Below, one piece after another: positions 1-6,670 of a DNA stretch of 17,625 bases. The stretch comes from DASQVO01 sp035640715 (GTDB taxonomy: Bacteria > Actinomycetota > Actinomycetes > Streptosporangiales > Streptosporangiaceae). Position 1 is the stretch's first letter. Each line of letters begins with the position of its first letter. The translations under genes were made by a program, and so were the position numbers. The notes below the pieces were generated by a model. It ran no database searches and was not told where the DNA came from. It saw only the letters and a list, made by a program, of their open reading frames with translations. The stretch is taken from the NCBI GenBank assembly GCA_035640715.1, contig DASQVO010000373.1, positions 1 to 17,625 of the forward strand, given 5' to 3'.

Positions 1-84
1 CTTCCCTGCCTCTACCAGATGCTCGGCGTAGGCGGACAGATGGGGATCAACGGTGATGGTCAGGCGCGCTTTCCTGTCGCTCAT
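1..84 (-). CDS. Partial antitoxin-like protein, N-terminal 28 residues
   Basis: Read on the minus strand from an ATG at 84, the frame stays open to the window edge and gives 28 residues beginning MSDRKARLTITVDPHLSAYA. A short basic N-terminus followed by a beta-strand (LTITVD) and a helix (HLSAYAEHLVEAGK) is typical of ribbon-helix-helix antitoxins in actinomycete type II toxin-antitoxin loci, which bind their own promoter as dimers and neutralise a toxin encoded just downstream. The toxin gene would lie outside the window. I see no strong Shine-Dalgarno upstream, so the start rests on the ATG and the RHH-like opening. The family assignment is inferred from a short fragment. Confidence 0.62.
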   Translation of the reverse strand, partial: MSDRKARLTITVDPHLSAYAEHLVEAGK

Positions 85-142
85 ACCCGGATCATACGTC
101 GGTCGGCGCTTGCCCAGGCATAAGCTGGCCCGGCCTGTTCGT

Positions 143-157
143 CGGCCCGGAGGGCCG
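143..157 (-). terminator. Possible weak terminator hairpin after hsaB
   Basis: A 6-bp perfect stem (CGGCCC/GGGCCG) with a 3-nt loop lies about 80 nt past the hsaB stop. It has no T-run. It sits in the otherwise empty 85-234 gap between hsaB and the left-edge antitoxin-like gene. It is short enough to be chance in DNA this GC-rich. Confidence 0.22.
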
Positions 158-234
158 CACGGAGGTGCCGGCAGCGGTGGGTGGGTGCCGCCCGGCGCGA
201 TGACACCGCGGTGGGCACGGCGGGCTGAGCCGCG

Positions 235-798
235 TCAGATCCAGTCGGCGTAGCGGGGCCAGGCGAGCAGGGTGTCCACTATCTCGGGCGGGCCGCCCCC
301 GGTCTCGGTCACGGTGTACCGGCCCCGGTAGAACAGCAGCGGCGGACCAGCGCTGCAGGCACCGAGCCCGGTCACCCGGCCGATCACCACGTGGTGGTCC
401 CCGGCCGCGTGCACCGTCTCCACCACGGCGTCCACCCAGGCGAGCGCGCCGTCCAGCAGCGGCGACCCGGACGGTGACGGCGACCAGCCGACGCCGTCGA
501 ACTTGCCAGGCGCCCTGCTCGCGAACACCCGGGCCAGCTCGCGCTGCTCATCCGCCAGCACGTTGGCGCAGAAGTGGCGGCTGCGCTCGATGCGGCGCCA
601 GGTGGCTGAGGATCGGCTGGGGCAGAACAGGACGAGAGGCGGCTCCAGTGATACTGCGGCGAACGACTGGCAGGTGAACCCGGCTGGCCCGCTGTCATCG
701 ATCGTCGTGATCACGGTGACGCCGGTGCAGAAATGCCCGAGTACCTGCCGGAACTGGTCCGGGGTGGTCACGGCGCTCAGGCCGGGTCTGGCGGTCAC
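235..798 (-). CDS. hsaB: HsaB, flavin reductase partner of HsaA
   Basis: NADH-dependent flavin reductase that supplies reduced flavin to the oxygenase HsaA for hydroxylation of 3-HSA in steroid ring degradation; cytosolic. The product is 187 residues, about the size of mycobacterial HsaB. It shows the flavin-reductase split-barrel pattern: FRQVLGHFCTGVTVITT near residue 15, GFTCQSFAAVSLEPPLVLFC at about 40-60, FCANVL at about 75, FDGVGW at about 98 and a C-terminal GRYTV strand. The GTG start at 798 lies 7 nt after the hsaC stop, so it is the last gene of the hsaADCB unit. Paralogous flavin reductases serve other two-component monooxygenases, so the name leans on the conserved operon position. 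Confidence 0.9.
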   Translation of the reverse strand: MTARPGLSAVTTPDQFRQVLGHFCTGVTVITTIDDSGPAGFTCQSFAAVSLEPPLVLFCPSRSSATWRRIERSRHFCANVLADEQRELARVFASRAPGKFDGVGWSPSPSGSPLLDGALAWVDAVVETVHAAGDHHVVIGRVTGLGACSAGPPLLFYRGRYTVTETGGGPPEIVDTLLAWPRYADWI

Positions 799-805
799 CC
801 GGGCC

Positions 806-1699
806 TCAGTGTGCTCCCGGGTCCGCGAAGCGGTGACCCCACAGGCTGATGGCGGTGGTTTCCCGGCTGACCCAGGTCGCGTCGTCGACCAGCTGGCCGT
901 CGGTGCCGTACTCGATATCGAACCCGCCGGGGGTCCGCACGTAAAACGACACCATCAGGTCGTTGGCATGCCGGCCGAGGCTGGCGCTGACCGGGGCGCC
1001 CCGCCGGGCGCAACGGTCCAGCGCCCGGCCGACATCGTCCAGCGTGGCCACCTCGATCATCAGGTGCACGATCCCCGGCTCGGCGGGGAACGGGGCCAGC
1101 GCGAGCGAGTGGTGCCGCGGGTTGCAGCCGAGGAACCGCATGAACACTGACTCGCCGGGCTTCCCGAACAGCTCCCCCGCCAGCCGCATGGAATCGCGCA
1201 GCCGGAAGCCGAGCACTTCGGTGTAGAACCGCATGGCGGCCTCGTCGTCGGTGACGGGAAGGACCGCGTGGCCGAGCCCCATGGTGCCGGTGACGAACCG
1301 GACCCCCTGCCCGCTCACGAACGGCCGGTTGTCAAGCGCGGCACCAGTGAAGATCTCCAGCGCGTTGCCCGCCGGGTCCTCGGCGTGCAATAGCTGCCCC
1401 ACCCGCCGCTGCGCGCACTCGGCGCTGGTGCCCGCCTTGACCGGCACCCCGGCTTCCTCCAGAGCCCGCCCGGCGGCCGCGAGCGCGCCTTCGCCCGCAA
1501 CCTCCCAGCCGGTGGCGAGCAGCCGTTCCCGCTCCCCCGGCAGGATCACCAGCCGGGCGGGGAAGTCGTCCATCCGCAGGTACAGCGCGTCTGGCTCGGG
1601 CCCTCGGCCCTCGGCCATGCCGAGCACCCGCACGCCGAACTCGCGCCAGGCGGCCACGTCGGCCGACTCGATCCGCAGGTAGCCTAGCGACCGGATCAT
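806..1699 (-). CDS. hsaC: HsaC, 3,4-DHSA extradiol (meta-cleavage) dioxygenase
   Basis: Fe(II) type I extradiol dioxygenase that cleaves the catechol 3,4-DHSA to 4,9-DSHA in steroid degradation. The 297 residues form two vicinal-oxygen-chelate domains: an N-terminal non-metal domain (about 1-135) and a C-terminal catalytic domain. The 2-His-1-carboxylate ligands are visible as H144 (GLGHAVL), H212 (VHLMIEV) and E263 (FDIEYGT). GCNPRHHSLAL at about 191-201 is the usual substrate-pocket segment. The ATG at 1699 overlaps the stop of a 36-aa mini-ORF (ATGA), and its Shine-Dalgarno (GGGAGG, 6 nt upstream) lies inside that repeat-derived mini-ORF. In M. tuberculosis hsaD and hsaC are direct neighbours, so the insertion between them here is odd. 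Confidence 0.95.
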   Translation of the reverse strand: MIRSLGYLRIESADVAAWREFGVRVLGMAEGRGPEPDALYLRMDDFPARLVILPGERERLLATGWEVAGEGALAAAGRALEEAGVPVKAGTSAECAQRRVGQLLHAEDPAGNALEIFTGAALDNRPFVSGQGVRFVTGTMGLGHAVLPVTDDEAAMRFYTEVLGFRLRDSMRLAGELFGKPGESVFMRFLGCNPRHHSLALAPFPAEPGIVHLMIEVATLDDVGRALDRCARRGAPVSASLGRHANDLMVSFYVRTPGGFDIEYGTDGQLVDDATWVSRETTAISLWGHRFADPGAH

Positions 1700-1806
1700 G
1701 CTGTGCCTCCCGCTCGCCTCCGGGGCGCCTTGGGGCGCCGCCTTCCCTCGTCGCTCGTTCCTCGCTCCTCAGTCCAGTCGGCGCCGCGCCCCTCCAGCTC
1801 GCTCAT
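1696..1806 (-). CDS. 36-aa Arg-rich mini-ORF bridging hsaD and hsaC
   Basis: A short frame starts MSELEGRGADWTEERG and ends RRRPKAPRRRAGGTA. Its ATG overlaps the hsaD stop (ATGA at 1803-1806) and its TGA overlaps the hsaC ATG (1696-1699). A GGAGG lies 7 nt upstream, within the hsaD 3' end. This geometry means ribosomes leaving hsaD could translate it and then start hsaC. The DNA is nearly identical to the mini-ORF before kshA at 3932-4102. The acidic first half and very basic second half match no family I recognise. It may be a real small protein, a coupling device, or simply the coding face of an inserted repeat; exact frame preservation at both junctions supports translation. Confidence 0.55.
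   Translation of the reverse strand: MSELEGRGADWTEERGTSDEGRRRPKAPRRRAGGTA
1724..1739 (-). other. Conserved repeat hairpin (copy C)
   Basis: A perfect 6-bp GGCGCC stem with a 4-nt loop (CCAA on the coding strand). The same stem recurs at 3999-4014 (loop TCAA) and 4059-4074 (loop CGAA). The loop varies while the stem is fixed. Confidence 0.5.
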
Positions 1807-2657
1807 GCTGTCTCCTCCAGGAAGCTGATCGCCAGCCGGTTGAATTCGTCGAACTTCTCCAGCTGTGCCCAGTGGCCGCAGCCGCCGAACACGTGCAGCT
1901 GTGCCCGCTGGATGGTCTTGAGCGCGACCAGGGCGCCATCCAGGGGGTTGACCCGGTCCTCCCGGCCCCAGATCAGCAGCACCCGCTGCCGCAGCCGGTG
2001 CGCCTCGCGCCACAGCATCGCCTCCTCGGCATGGGCGAAGAACGAGGCCCCCATGGACGCCATGGCCGCCAGCGCCTCCGGGTCGCTGGCCGCGGCGAAC
2101 CGCTCGTCGATGAGCTCGTCGGTGACCAGCCGCTGGTCGAACACCAGCGTCCGCAGGAACGCTCCGAGCTTTTCCCGGGTGGGCCCCGGCGGCGCTGAGA
2201 ACTCCATCAGCCGCTTGACACCCTCGGTCGGGTCCGGGGCGAACACATTCAGGCTGAGCCCGCCCGGCCCCATCAGCACGAGCCGGCCCGCGCGCTCGGG
2301 GTGGTTCAGCGCGAACCGGACCGCGGTGCCACCGCCGAGCGAGTTCCCCACCAGGTGCGCCCGCTCGATCCCGAGCCCGTCGAGCAGGGCCGCCAGCGCG
2401 TCCGCCGAGAAGGTGAAGTAGCTGCCGGTCACCGGCGGCTTGGCCGATTTCCCGAAGCCGGGCTGGTCCACCATCAGCGTCCGGAAGTGCTTGGCGAAGA
2501 CGGGCAGGTTCGGGCCGAAATTGCTCCACGCTGAGGCACCGGGCCCGCCGCCGTGCAGCAGCACCACCGGGGTCCCGTCCCCGGCCTCGTGGTAGTGCAG
2601 CCGCATCCCTCCCGCCTCGGCAAAGCGGCTGGTCGCGGCGAAGTCTGGCATGTTCAC
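1803..2657 (-). CDS. hsaD: HsaD, 4,9-DSHA C-C bond hydrolase
   Basis: Meta-cleavage-product hydrolase of the alpha/beta-hydrolase fold that splits 4,9-DSHA into 2-hydroxyhexa-2,4-dienoate and the C/D-ring acid (DOHNAA). The 284 residues show the oxyanion segment LLHGGGPGASAWSN (about 34-46), the nucleophile elbow GNSLGG with S106, a likely acid in GREDRVNP (D234) and the catalytic histidine in GCGHWAQLEKF (H262). The GTG start at 2657 overlaps the hsaA stop (GTGA); an ATG two codons later is an alternative. No clear ribosome site precedes it, so translational coupling to hsaA is likely. Its own stop overlaps the ATG of the 36-aa mini-ORF. Confidence 0.94.
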   Translation of the reverse strand: MNMPDFAATSRFAEAGGMRLHYHEAGDGTPVVLLHGGGPGASAWSNFGPNLPVFAKHFRTLMVDQPGFGKSAKPPVTGSYFTFSADALAALLDGLGIERAHLVGNSLGGGTAVRFALNHPERAGRLVLMGPGGLSLNVFAPDPTEGVKRLMEFSAPPGPTREKLGAFLRTLVFDQRLVTDELIDERFAAASDPEALAAMASMGASFFAHAEEAMLWREAHRLRQRVLLIWGREDRVNPLDGALVALKTIQRAQLHVFGGCGHWAQLEKFDEFNRLAISFLEETA

Positions 2658-3832
2658 AGCATCGCGTCCGGGCCGACGTCGAGGCCGAACTCGGCGCGGC
2701 CGAACATCGACAGTGCCCGCTCCGGGTCGTTGATGGCGTGCACCCGGCCGGCGTGCGCGTCCCGCCAGAACCGCTGGATCGGGGTGCCGGCCGCCAGCGC
2801 CCGGCCGCCGGAGTTCTCGAACAGCAGGTCGATCGCGCTGATCGAGCGTCCGGTGCCGAGGACCTGGTCGCGCCGGATCCGCAGCCGCAGCGACAGCGGG
2901 ATTTGCTCCTCCGCCCGCGCATAGCCCATCAGCTCGGTCATGTTGCGCTCCAGCGCCAGCCAGGCAGCGTCGATCTCCGCCGCGGCCGTCGCGACCCGGA
3001 CCTGGGAGTGCGGGTCATCGGCGGCCTTCTGGCCGGCGTAGGAGGCCCGCACCCGCTTGCGCTGGTACTCCACGTGCGCGTCGTAGGCACCGGTCGCCAT
3101 CCCGATGATCGCCGTGGTGATGCAGTAAGAGAACACGGAGCCGTAGGGCAGCCGGTACAGCGGCGCCGGGTTAGCTTCCTGCCCGGGGACCTTGCACCGG
3201 TGCATGTCGGTGAAGCTGAGGGAACGATGCTCAGGCACGAACACGTCCTCCACGACGATGTCGTTGCTGCCGGTGCCGCGCAGCCCGACGGTGTCCCACA
3301 CGTCGTCGATCCGGTAGTCGCTGACCGGCAGCAGGAAAGTGCGGAAGTCCACCGGCTTGCCGCCGGAGAACACGAAGCTGCCGAGCAGCACCCAGGTGCA
3401 GTGGTCACAGCCGGAGGAGAAGCTCCACCGCCCGGACAGCTTGTGCCCGCCAGGCACCGCCTCGGCCTTCCCGGTCGGGGCGTAGGACGAGGAGATCCTG
3501 GTCGCGGGATCATCTCCCCAGACCTGTTCCTGCGCCTGCAGCGGGAACAGACCCACGTGCCAGGGATGCAAGCCGACCACCGACGCCACCCACCCGGTTG
3601 ATCCGCAGGCGCTGGCGATCAGCCGGGCGCAGGTGTAAATGGTGAGCGGATCGGCTTCCAGCCCGCCGAACCGGGCCGGCTGCAGCAGCCGGAAGTAACC
3701 GGTTTCTGCCAGCGCCTTGACTGACTCCGCGGGCACCACCCTGGCGTCCTCGGTTTCCTGCGCCCGCTCACGTAGCACCGGGAGCAGGTCACGCACTCCG
3801 CTGACTACCGCCTGCCCGACGTTATCGCTCAC
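2654..3832 (-). CDS. hsaA: HsaA, flavin-dependent 3-HSA 4-monooxygenase
   Basis: Oxygenase component of the two-component HsaAB system. It uses reduced flavin from HsaB to hydroxylate 3-HSA to 3,4-DHSA. The 392 residues have the acyl-CoA-dehydrogenase-like fold of group D flavin monooxygenases: an N-terminal helical part with GYFRLLQPARFGGLEADP (about 50-67), a middle beta part with SGRWSFSSGCDHCTWVLLG (about 133-151) and VGLRGTGSNDIVVEDVFVP, and a C-terminal helical bundle. Length matches mycobacterial HsaA. The GTG at 3832 has AAGGGA 7 nt upstream. It is the first gene of the operon and lies 36 nt from the KstR palindrome, so KstR repression is likely. Confidence 0.93.
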   Translation of the reverse strand: MSDNVGQAVVSGVRDLLPVLRERAQETEDARVVPAESVKALAETGYFRLLQPARFGGLEADPLTIYTCARLIASACGSTGWVASVVGLHPWHVGLFPLQAQEQVWGDDPATRISSSYAPTGKAEAVPGGHKLSGRWSFSSGCDHCTWVLLGSFVFSGGKPVDFRTFLLPVSDYRIDDVWDTVGLRGTGSNDIVVEDVFVPEHRSLSFTDMHRCKVPGQEANPAPLYRLPYGSVFSYCITTAIIGMATGAYDAHVEYQRKRVRASYAGQKAADDPHSQVRVATAAAEIDAAWLALERNMTELMGYARAEEQIPLSLRLRIRRDQVLGTGRSISAIDLLFENSGGRALAAGTPIQRFWRDAHAGRVHAINDPERALSMFGRAEFGLDVGPDAML

Positions 3833-3867
3833 CGGATGTCCCTTTCCCGCGGTGGCCTGTCGCCATA

Positions 3868-3889
3868 AGACTAGAACATGTTCTAGTCT
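3868..3889. promoter_or_regulatory. KstR operator between hsaA and the kshA leader
   Basis: A perfect 22-bp palindrome whose 14-bp core, TAGAACATGTTCTA at 3872-3885, matches the published KstR motif TNNAACNNGTTNNA at every fixed position. It lies between the divergent hsaA start (3832) and the mini-ORF/kshA transcript (3932 onward), so one site could control both. KstR is a TetR-family repressor released by 3-oxo-cholestenoyl-CoA-type ligands in mycobacteria; its presence in this organism is inferred. Confidence 0.9.
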
Positions 3890-3931
3890 ATTCGTAAGAC
3901 GGCTAGAGCAACAACGGGTGGAGGGTCCCCC

Positions 3932-4102
3932 ATGAGCGAGCTGGAGGGGCGCGGCGCCGCCTGGACTGATGAGCGAGGTACGAGCGACGAGGGAAGGCGG
4001 CGCCTCAAGGCGCCCCGGAGGCGAGCGGGGGAACAGAGTACGAGCGACGAGGGAAGGCGGCGCCCGAAGGCGCCCCGAAGGCGAGCGGGAGACACTGCAT
4101 GA
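3932..4102 (+). CDS. 56-aa Arg-rich mini-ORF leading kshA
   Basis: The frame begins MSELEGRGAAWTDERG, then has two in-frame 20-codon units (TSDEGRRRLKAPRRRAG and TSDEGRRRPKAPRRRAG), and ends DTA. It has its own ribosome site, GGAGGG, 6 nt before the ATG, about 45 nt downstream of the KstR box. The TGA overlaps the kshA ATG (ATGA at 4099-4102), and the last unit supplies the GGGAG ribosome site for kshA. It is the lengthened relative of the 36-aa mini-ORF before hsaC. I recognise no domain. It may be a leader peptide, a small protein or repeat-derived sequence; the kept frame and good ribosome site favour translation. Confidence 0.55.
   Translation: MSELEGRGAAWTDERGTSDEGRRRLKAPRRRAGEQSTSDEGRRRPKAPRRRAGDTA
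3999..4014 (+). other. Conserved repeat hairpin (unit 1)
   Basis: Perfect 6-bp GGCGCC stem with loop TCAA. The stem is the same as in the other two units. Confidence 0.5.
4059..4074 (+). other. Conserved repeat hairpin (unit 2)
   Basis: Perfect 6-bp GGCGCC stem with loop CGAA, ending about 24 nt before the kshA start. It could affect ribosome access to the kshA start site. Confidence 0.5.
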
Positions 4103-5235
4103 GCGAGGCAGACGGCGTCCGGACCATCGACAGCGGGATGCCGCCGGACAGGTTCGCGCGCGGCTGGCACTGCCTGGGACTCGCCAGCACGTTCCGCACC
4201 CCGGAGCCGCACGCGGTCCACGCCTTCGGCACCAAGCTCGTCGTCTTCGCTGACTCGTCCGGCACGCTGCATGTGCTGGACGCCTACTGCCGGCACATGG
4301 GCGGCGACCTGAGCCGCGGCACGATCAAGGGCGATGCGGTCGCCTGCCCGTTCCACGACTGGCGCTGGGGCGGGGACGGCAAATGCGCGAAGATCCCTTA
4401 CGCCCGGCGGATCCCGCCGACAGCACGGACCCGGTCCTGGACCACCCTGGAGCGCAACGGGCACCTGTTCGTGTGGCACGACCCGCAGGGGAGGCCGCCG
4501 GCGCCAGAGGTGACCATCCCGGAGATCGAGAGCTTCGGCGCGCCCGGCTGGACCAGCTGGACCTGGGACACGCTCCTGGTCGAGGGCGCGAACTGCCGCG
4601 AGATCATCGACAACGTCGTCGACATGGCGCACTTCTTCTACATCCACTTCGCGTTCCCCACGTACTTCAAGAACGTGTTCGAGGGACACATCGCGTCGCA
4701 GTACCTGCGGACCAGGTCGCGGCCGGACGTCGGCGGCGGCTCGAACTACGCCGCGGGCGGGGTGGAGACCAACCTGCGCTCGGAGGCCTCCTACTACGGG
4801 CCGGCCTACATGATCAACTACCTGTGGCACGATTACCACGGCATGACCATGGAAAGCGTCCTCATCAACTGCCACTACCCGGTCACGCCCACGTCCTTCC
4901 TGCTGCAGTGGGGCGTGATCGTGAAGAAGCCGGAGGGCCTGGCGGACGAGCACGCGGACAAGGTCGCCGCCAAGTTCGCGAAGTTCGTCGGCCTGGGCTT
5001 CCAGCAGGACGTGGACATCTGGACACACAAGACCCGGATTGACAACCCGCTGCTGTGCGCGGAGGACGGCCCGGTGTACCAGCTCCGCCGCTGGTACGAG
5101 CAGTTCTACACCGACGTGGAGGACATCACGCCGGACATGACGGCCCGGTATGAGTTCGAGATCGACACCACCCGCGCCGTGGCCGCCTGGGAGGACGAGG
5201 TCGCGGAGAACCTCGCCCAGCGGCAAGCGGGATAG
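4099..5235 (+). CDS. kshA: KshA, 3-ketosteroid 9-alpha-hydroxylase oxygenase
   Basis: Terminal Rieske oxygenase that hydroxylates C9 of AD/ADD-type 3-ketosteroids. With KstD activity this triggers ring B opening to 3-HSA. The 378 residues carry a Rieske [2Fe-2S] site (C64-x-H66 and C83-x2-H86, in CRHMGGD and CPFHDW). The mononuclear-iron segment NVVDMAHFFYIHFAFPTYFK (about 172-191) has H178 and H183, with D304 (FQQDVDIW) as the probable third ligand. NVVDMAHFFYIH is characteristic of KshA rather than of general Rieske oxygenases. The ATG at 4099 overlaps the mini-ORF stop. The reductase gene kshB lies two genes downstream. Confidence 0.95.
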   Translation: MSEADGVRTIDSGMPPDRFARGWHCLGLASTFRTPEPHAVHAFGTKLVVFADSSGTLHVLDAYCRHMGGDLSRGTIKGDAVACPFHDWRWGGDGKCAKIPYARRIPPTARTRSWTTLERNGHLFVWHDPQGRPPAPEVTIPEIESFGAPGWTSWTWDTLLVEGANCREIIDNVVDMAHFFYIHFAFPTYFKNVFEGHIASQYLRTRSRPDVGGGSNYAAGGVETNLRSEASYYGPAYMINYLWHDYHGMTMESVLINCHYPVTPTSFLLQWGVIVKKPEGLADEHADKVAAKFAKFVGLGFQQDVDIWTHKTRIDNPLLCAEDGPVYQLRRWYEQFYTDVEDITPDMTARYEFEIDTTRAVAAWEDEVAENLAQRQAG

Positions 5236-5238
5236 GCC

Positions 5239-5496
5239 ATGCGCCACGCCGACGAGCGGCACACCACGCTGCAGGAAGTAGCCTGCGACCGCTGCGCTGC
5301 CGTGGTCCTGGTGACGAAGTTCAGCCCGCAGCACACGAGCGTGCAGTGGAACCGCCAGGCGGTGCAGGCATGCGCCGAGTTCAGCGCCCAGGTGGCCGCG
5401 GGCGAGCAGAGCGCGCTCATCCGCACCTGCACCAGCCTGCGGGGCACCATCGGCCGCGCGGTGCGCGACGGCCGCCTGGAGGTTACGCCGCCGTGA
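5239..5496 (+). CDS. 85-aa Cys-containing protein between kshA and kshB
   Basis: The ATG at 5239 follows the kshA stop by 3 nt, and the stop overlaps the kshB GTG start (GTGA), so it is a tightly coupled operon member. It shows VACDRCAAVVLVTKFSPQHT near the N-terminus, with a C-x2-C pair (C15, C18), then SVQWNRQAVQACAEF, a third cysteine region (RTCTSLRGTIGRAV) and DGRLEV at the end. The cysteines suggest metal or Fe-S binding or redox chemistry, but I cannot name a family. It could help mature or couple the KshAB iron-sulfur pair. That role is inferred only from position and cysteines. Confidence 0.85.
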   Translation: MRHADERHTTLQEVACDRCAAVVLVTKFSPQHTSVQWNRQAVQACAEFSAQVAAGEQSALIRTCTSLRGTIGRAVRDGRLEVTPP

Positions 5497-6500
5497 GCCC
5501 GCAGCGCGTCTTCCACCAGTTGCGGATAGCGGAGGTGATCAGCGAGACCGACGACGCCTGCTCGCTGGTCTTCATGGTCCCGCCCGAACTGTCCGGCGAG
5601 TTCGCCTACCACCCCGGCCAGTTCCTCACGGTGCGCGTGCCGGCCGCCGACGGCTCGGTGGCGCGGTGCTACTCGCTGTCGAGCTCACCGCATACCGGGG
5701 ACCGCCACACGATCACCGTCAAGCGCGCCGGGTACGCCTCCAACTGGCTCGCGGACAATGTGACCGCCGGCAGCGTGCTGGACGCCCTGCCCCCGGCCGG
5801 GACGTTCACTCCCCGGTCGCTGGACACCGACCTCCTGATGTTCGCGGGCGGCAGCGGGATCACACCCATCATGTCGATCGTGAAGTCGGCGCTCGCCCGG
5901 GGGCGGGGCCGGATCGTGCTGATCTATACCAACCGCGACGAGCGCTCGGTGATCTTCAGCCGGGAGCTGCGCCGGCTGGCCGCCGATACCCGGCTGCTGG
6001 TGCTGCACTGGCTCGATTCGCTGCAGGGACCGCCGACCGCGGCGGCGATGGCGGCCCTGGCCCGCCCCTACGCGGCCCATGAGGCATTCCTGTGCGGGCC
6101 CGACCCTTACCTGACGATCGTCCGGCAGGCGCTCAGCCAGCTCGGCGTGCCGGCCCAGCGGATCCACACCGAGCGGTTCCTGTCCCTGGCGGAGAACCCG
6201 TTCGAGGAGCAGCCGCCGGCGGACAGCATGGCCGCCACTTTGGAGGTCACGTTGGACGGCGAGAAGCGGGTGCTGCCGTGGCCGGCGGGGACCCGCATGC
6301 TGGATGTCCTCATCGATGAGGGCCTCGATGCACCATTCTCCTGCCGGCAGGGCATCTGCGGGGCGTGCGCCTGCCAGCTCACCGGCGGCGAAGTGAAGAT
6401 GGCGAACAATGAGGTGCTGGAAGAGGCGGACGTCGCCGATGGCTACATCCTCGCCTGCCAGGCCGTGCCGCTGACCCCGGAGGTCAGCATCACCTACTGA
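5493..6500 (+). CDS. kshB: KshB, ketosteroid 9-alpha-hydroxylase reductase
   Basis: NADH:ferredoxin-type reductase that passes electrons through FAD and a plant-type [2Fe-2S] cluster to KshA. The GTG at 5493 overlaps the upstream stop and has GGAGG 10 nt before it; this gives 335 residues. Domains run in order: FAD (HPGQFLTVRV at 40-49, RCYSLSSS at 58-65), NAD (GGSGITPI at 119-126, CGPDPY at 201-206) and a C-terminal ferredoxin domain with ligands C284, C289, C292 and C322. An extra cysteine (C294) is present. Related reductases serve phenylacetyl-CoA epoxidase, but kshA linkage supports KshB. The last codons are repeated at 14099. Confidence 0.94.
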   Translation: MSPQRVFHQLRIAEVISETDDACSLVFMVPPELSGEFAYHPGQFLTVRVPAADGSVARCYSLSSSPHTGDRHTITVKRAGYASNWLADNVTAGSVLDALPPAGTFTPRSLDTDLLMFAGGSGITPIMSIVKSALARGRGRIVLIYTNRDERSVIFSRELRRLAADTRLLVLHWLDSLQGPPTAAAMAALARPYAAHEAFLCGPDPYLTIVRQALSQLGVPAQRIHTERFLSLAENPFEEQPPADSMAATLEVTLDGEKRVLPWPAGTRMLDVLIDEGLDAPFSCRQGICGACACQLTGGEVKMANNEVLEEADVADGYILACQAVPLTPEVSITY

Positions 6501-6511
6501 GCGCCGCGGCC
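6482..6511 (+). repeat. kshB 3'-end direct repeat, copy 1
   Basis: The last six kshB codons (V-S-I-T-Y-stop) and about 11 nt beyond match 14099-14129 with two substitutions and one indel, in the same orientation. The 7.6 kb between the copies holds the tricorn, ohrR, esterase and vapBC1 genes. Confidence 0.75.
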
Positions 6512-6534
6512 CCTAACGAGCAGATGAGCACCCG

Positions 6535-6600
6535 AATGGCTACCTGTACTTGATGGCTACCAGAGGACAGATGCTGGTGGCCATCCACATTCGTCTCGCC
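6535..6600. mobile_element. Possible insertion-sequence end remnant
   Basis: ATGGCTACC occurs twice, 16 nt apart (6536-6544 and about 6552-6560), and is followed by GGTGGCCATCC. Spaced repeats of TGGCCA/TGGCTACC words are common at the ends of actinobacterial IS elements that have internal transposase-binding repeats. No transposase reading frame is found nearby, so this would be a remnant at most. Confidence 0.25.
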
Positions 6601-6670
6601 AAGTCCGATGACAACACCACCGGGAACCCGCCATATATGCCCAGGACACCGCGCACGCCAGGTGACAAGT

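Larger units (their letters stand above)
1696..1811 (-). repeat. Coupling repeat, single-unit copy (hsaD/hsaC junction)
   Basis: The copy is bounded by a 9-bp direct repeat, ACAGCATGA on the minus strand, at 1803-1811 and 1696-1704. It contains one hairpin, GGCGCC-4 nt-GGCGCC, at 1724-1739. Over its first 95 or so bases it differs from the copy at 3932 by only about five substitutions. The element sits exactly at a stop/start junction. Confidence 0.7.
3978..4097 (+). repeat. Tandem 60-bp repeat units in the kshA leader
   Basis: Unit 1 (3978-4037) and unit 2 (4038-4097) match at about 51 of 60 positions, with differences concentrated in the last 11 bases and the hairpin loop. The period is exactly 20 codons. 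The whole cassette (3932-4098) is bounded by a 10-bp direct repeat, CATGAGCGAG, at 3931-3940 and 4098-4107. A third, single unit lies inverted at 1696-1806. Confidence 0.85.

Noticed and set aside
53..253. 66-codon plus-strand frame at the left edge
   Set aside because: No ribosome site or motif, and it overlaps the better-supported minus-strand antitoxin start.
3883..5334. Long minus-strand open frame across kshA
   Set aside because: It is antisense to kshA, which has clear Rieske motifs. The frame is open only because of GC-rich codon positions.
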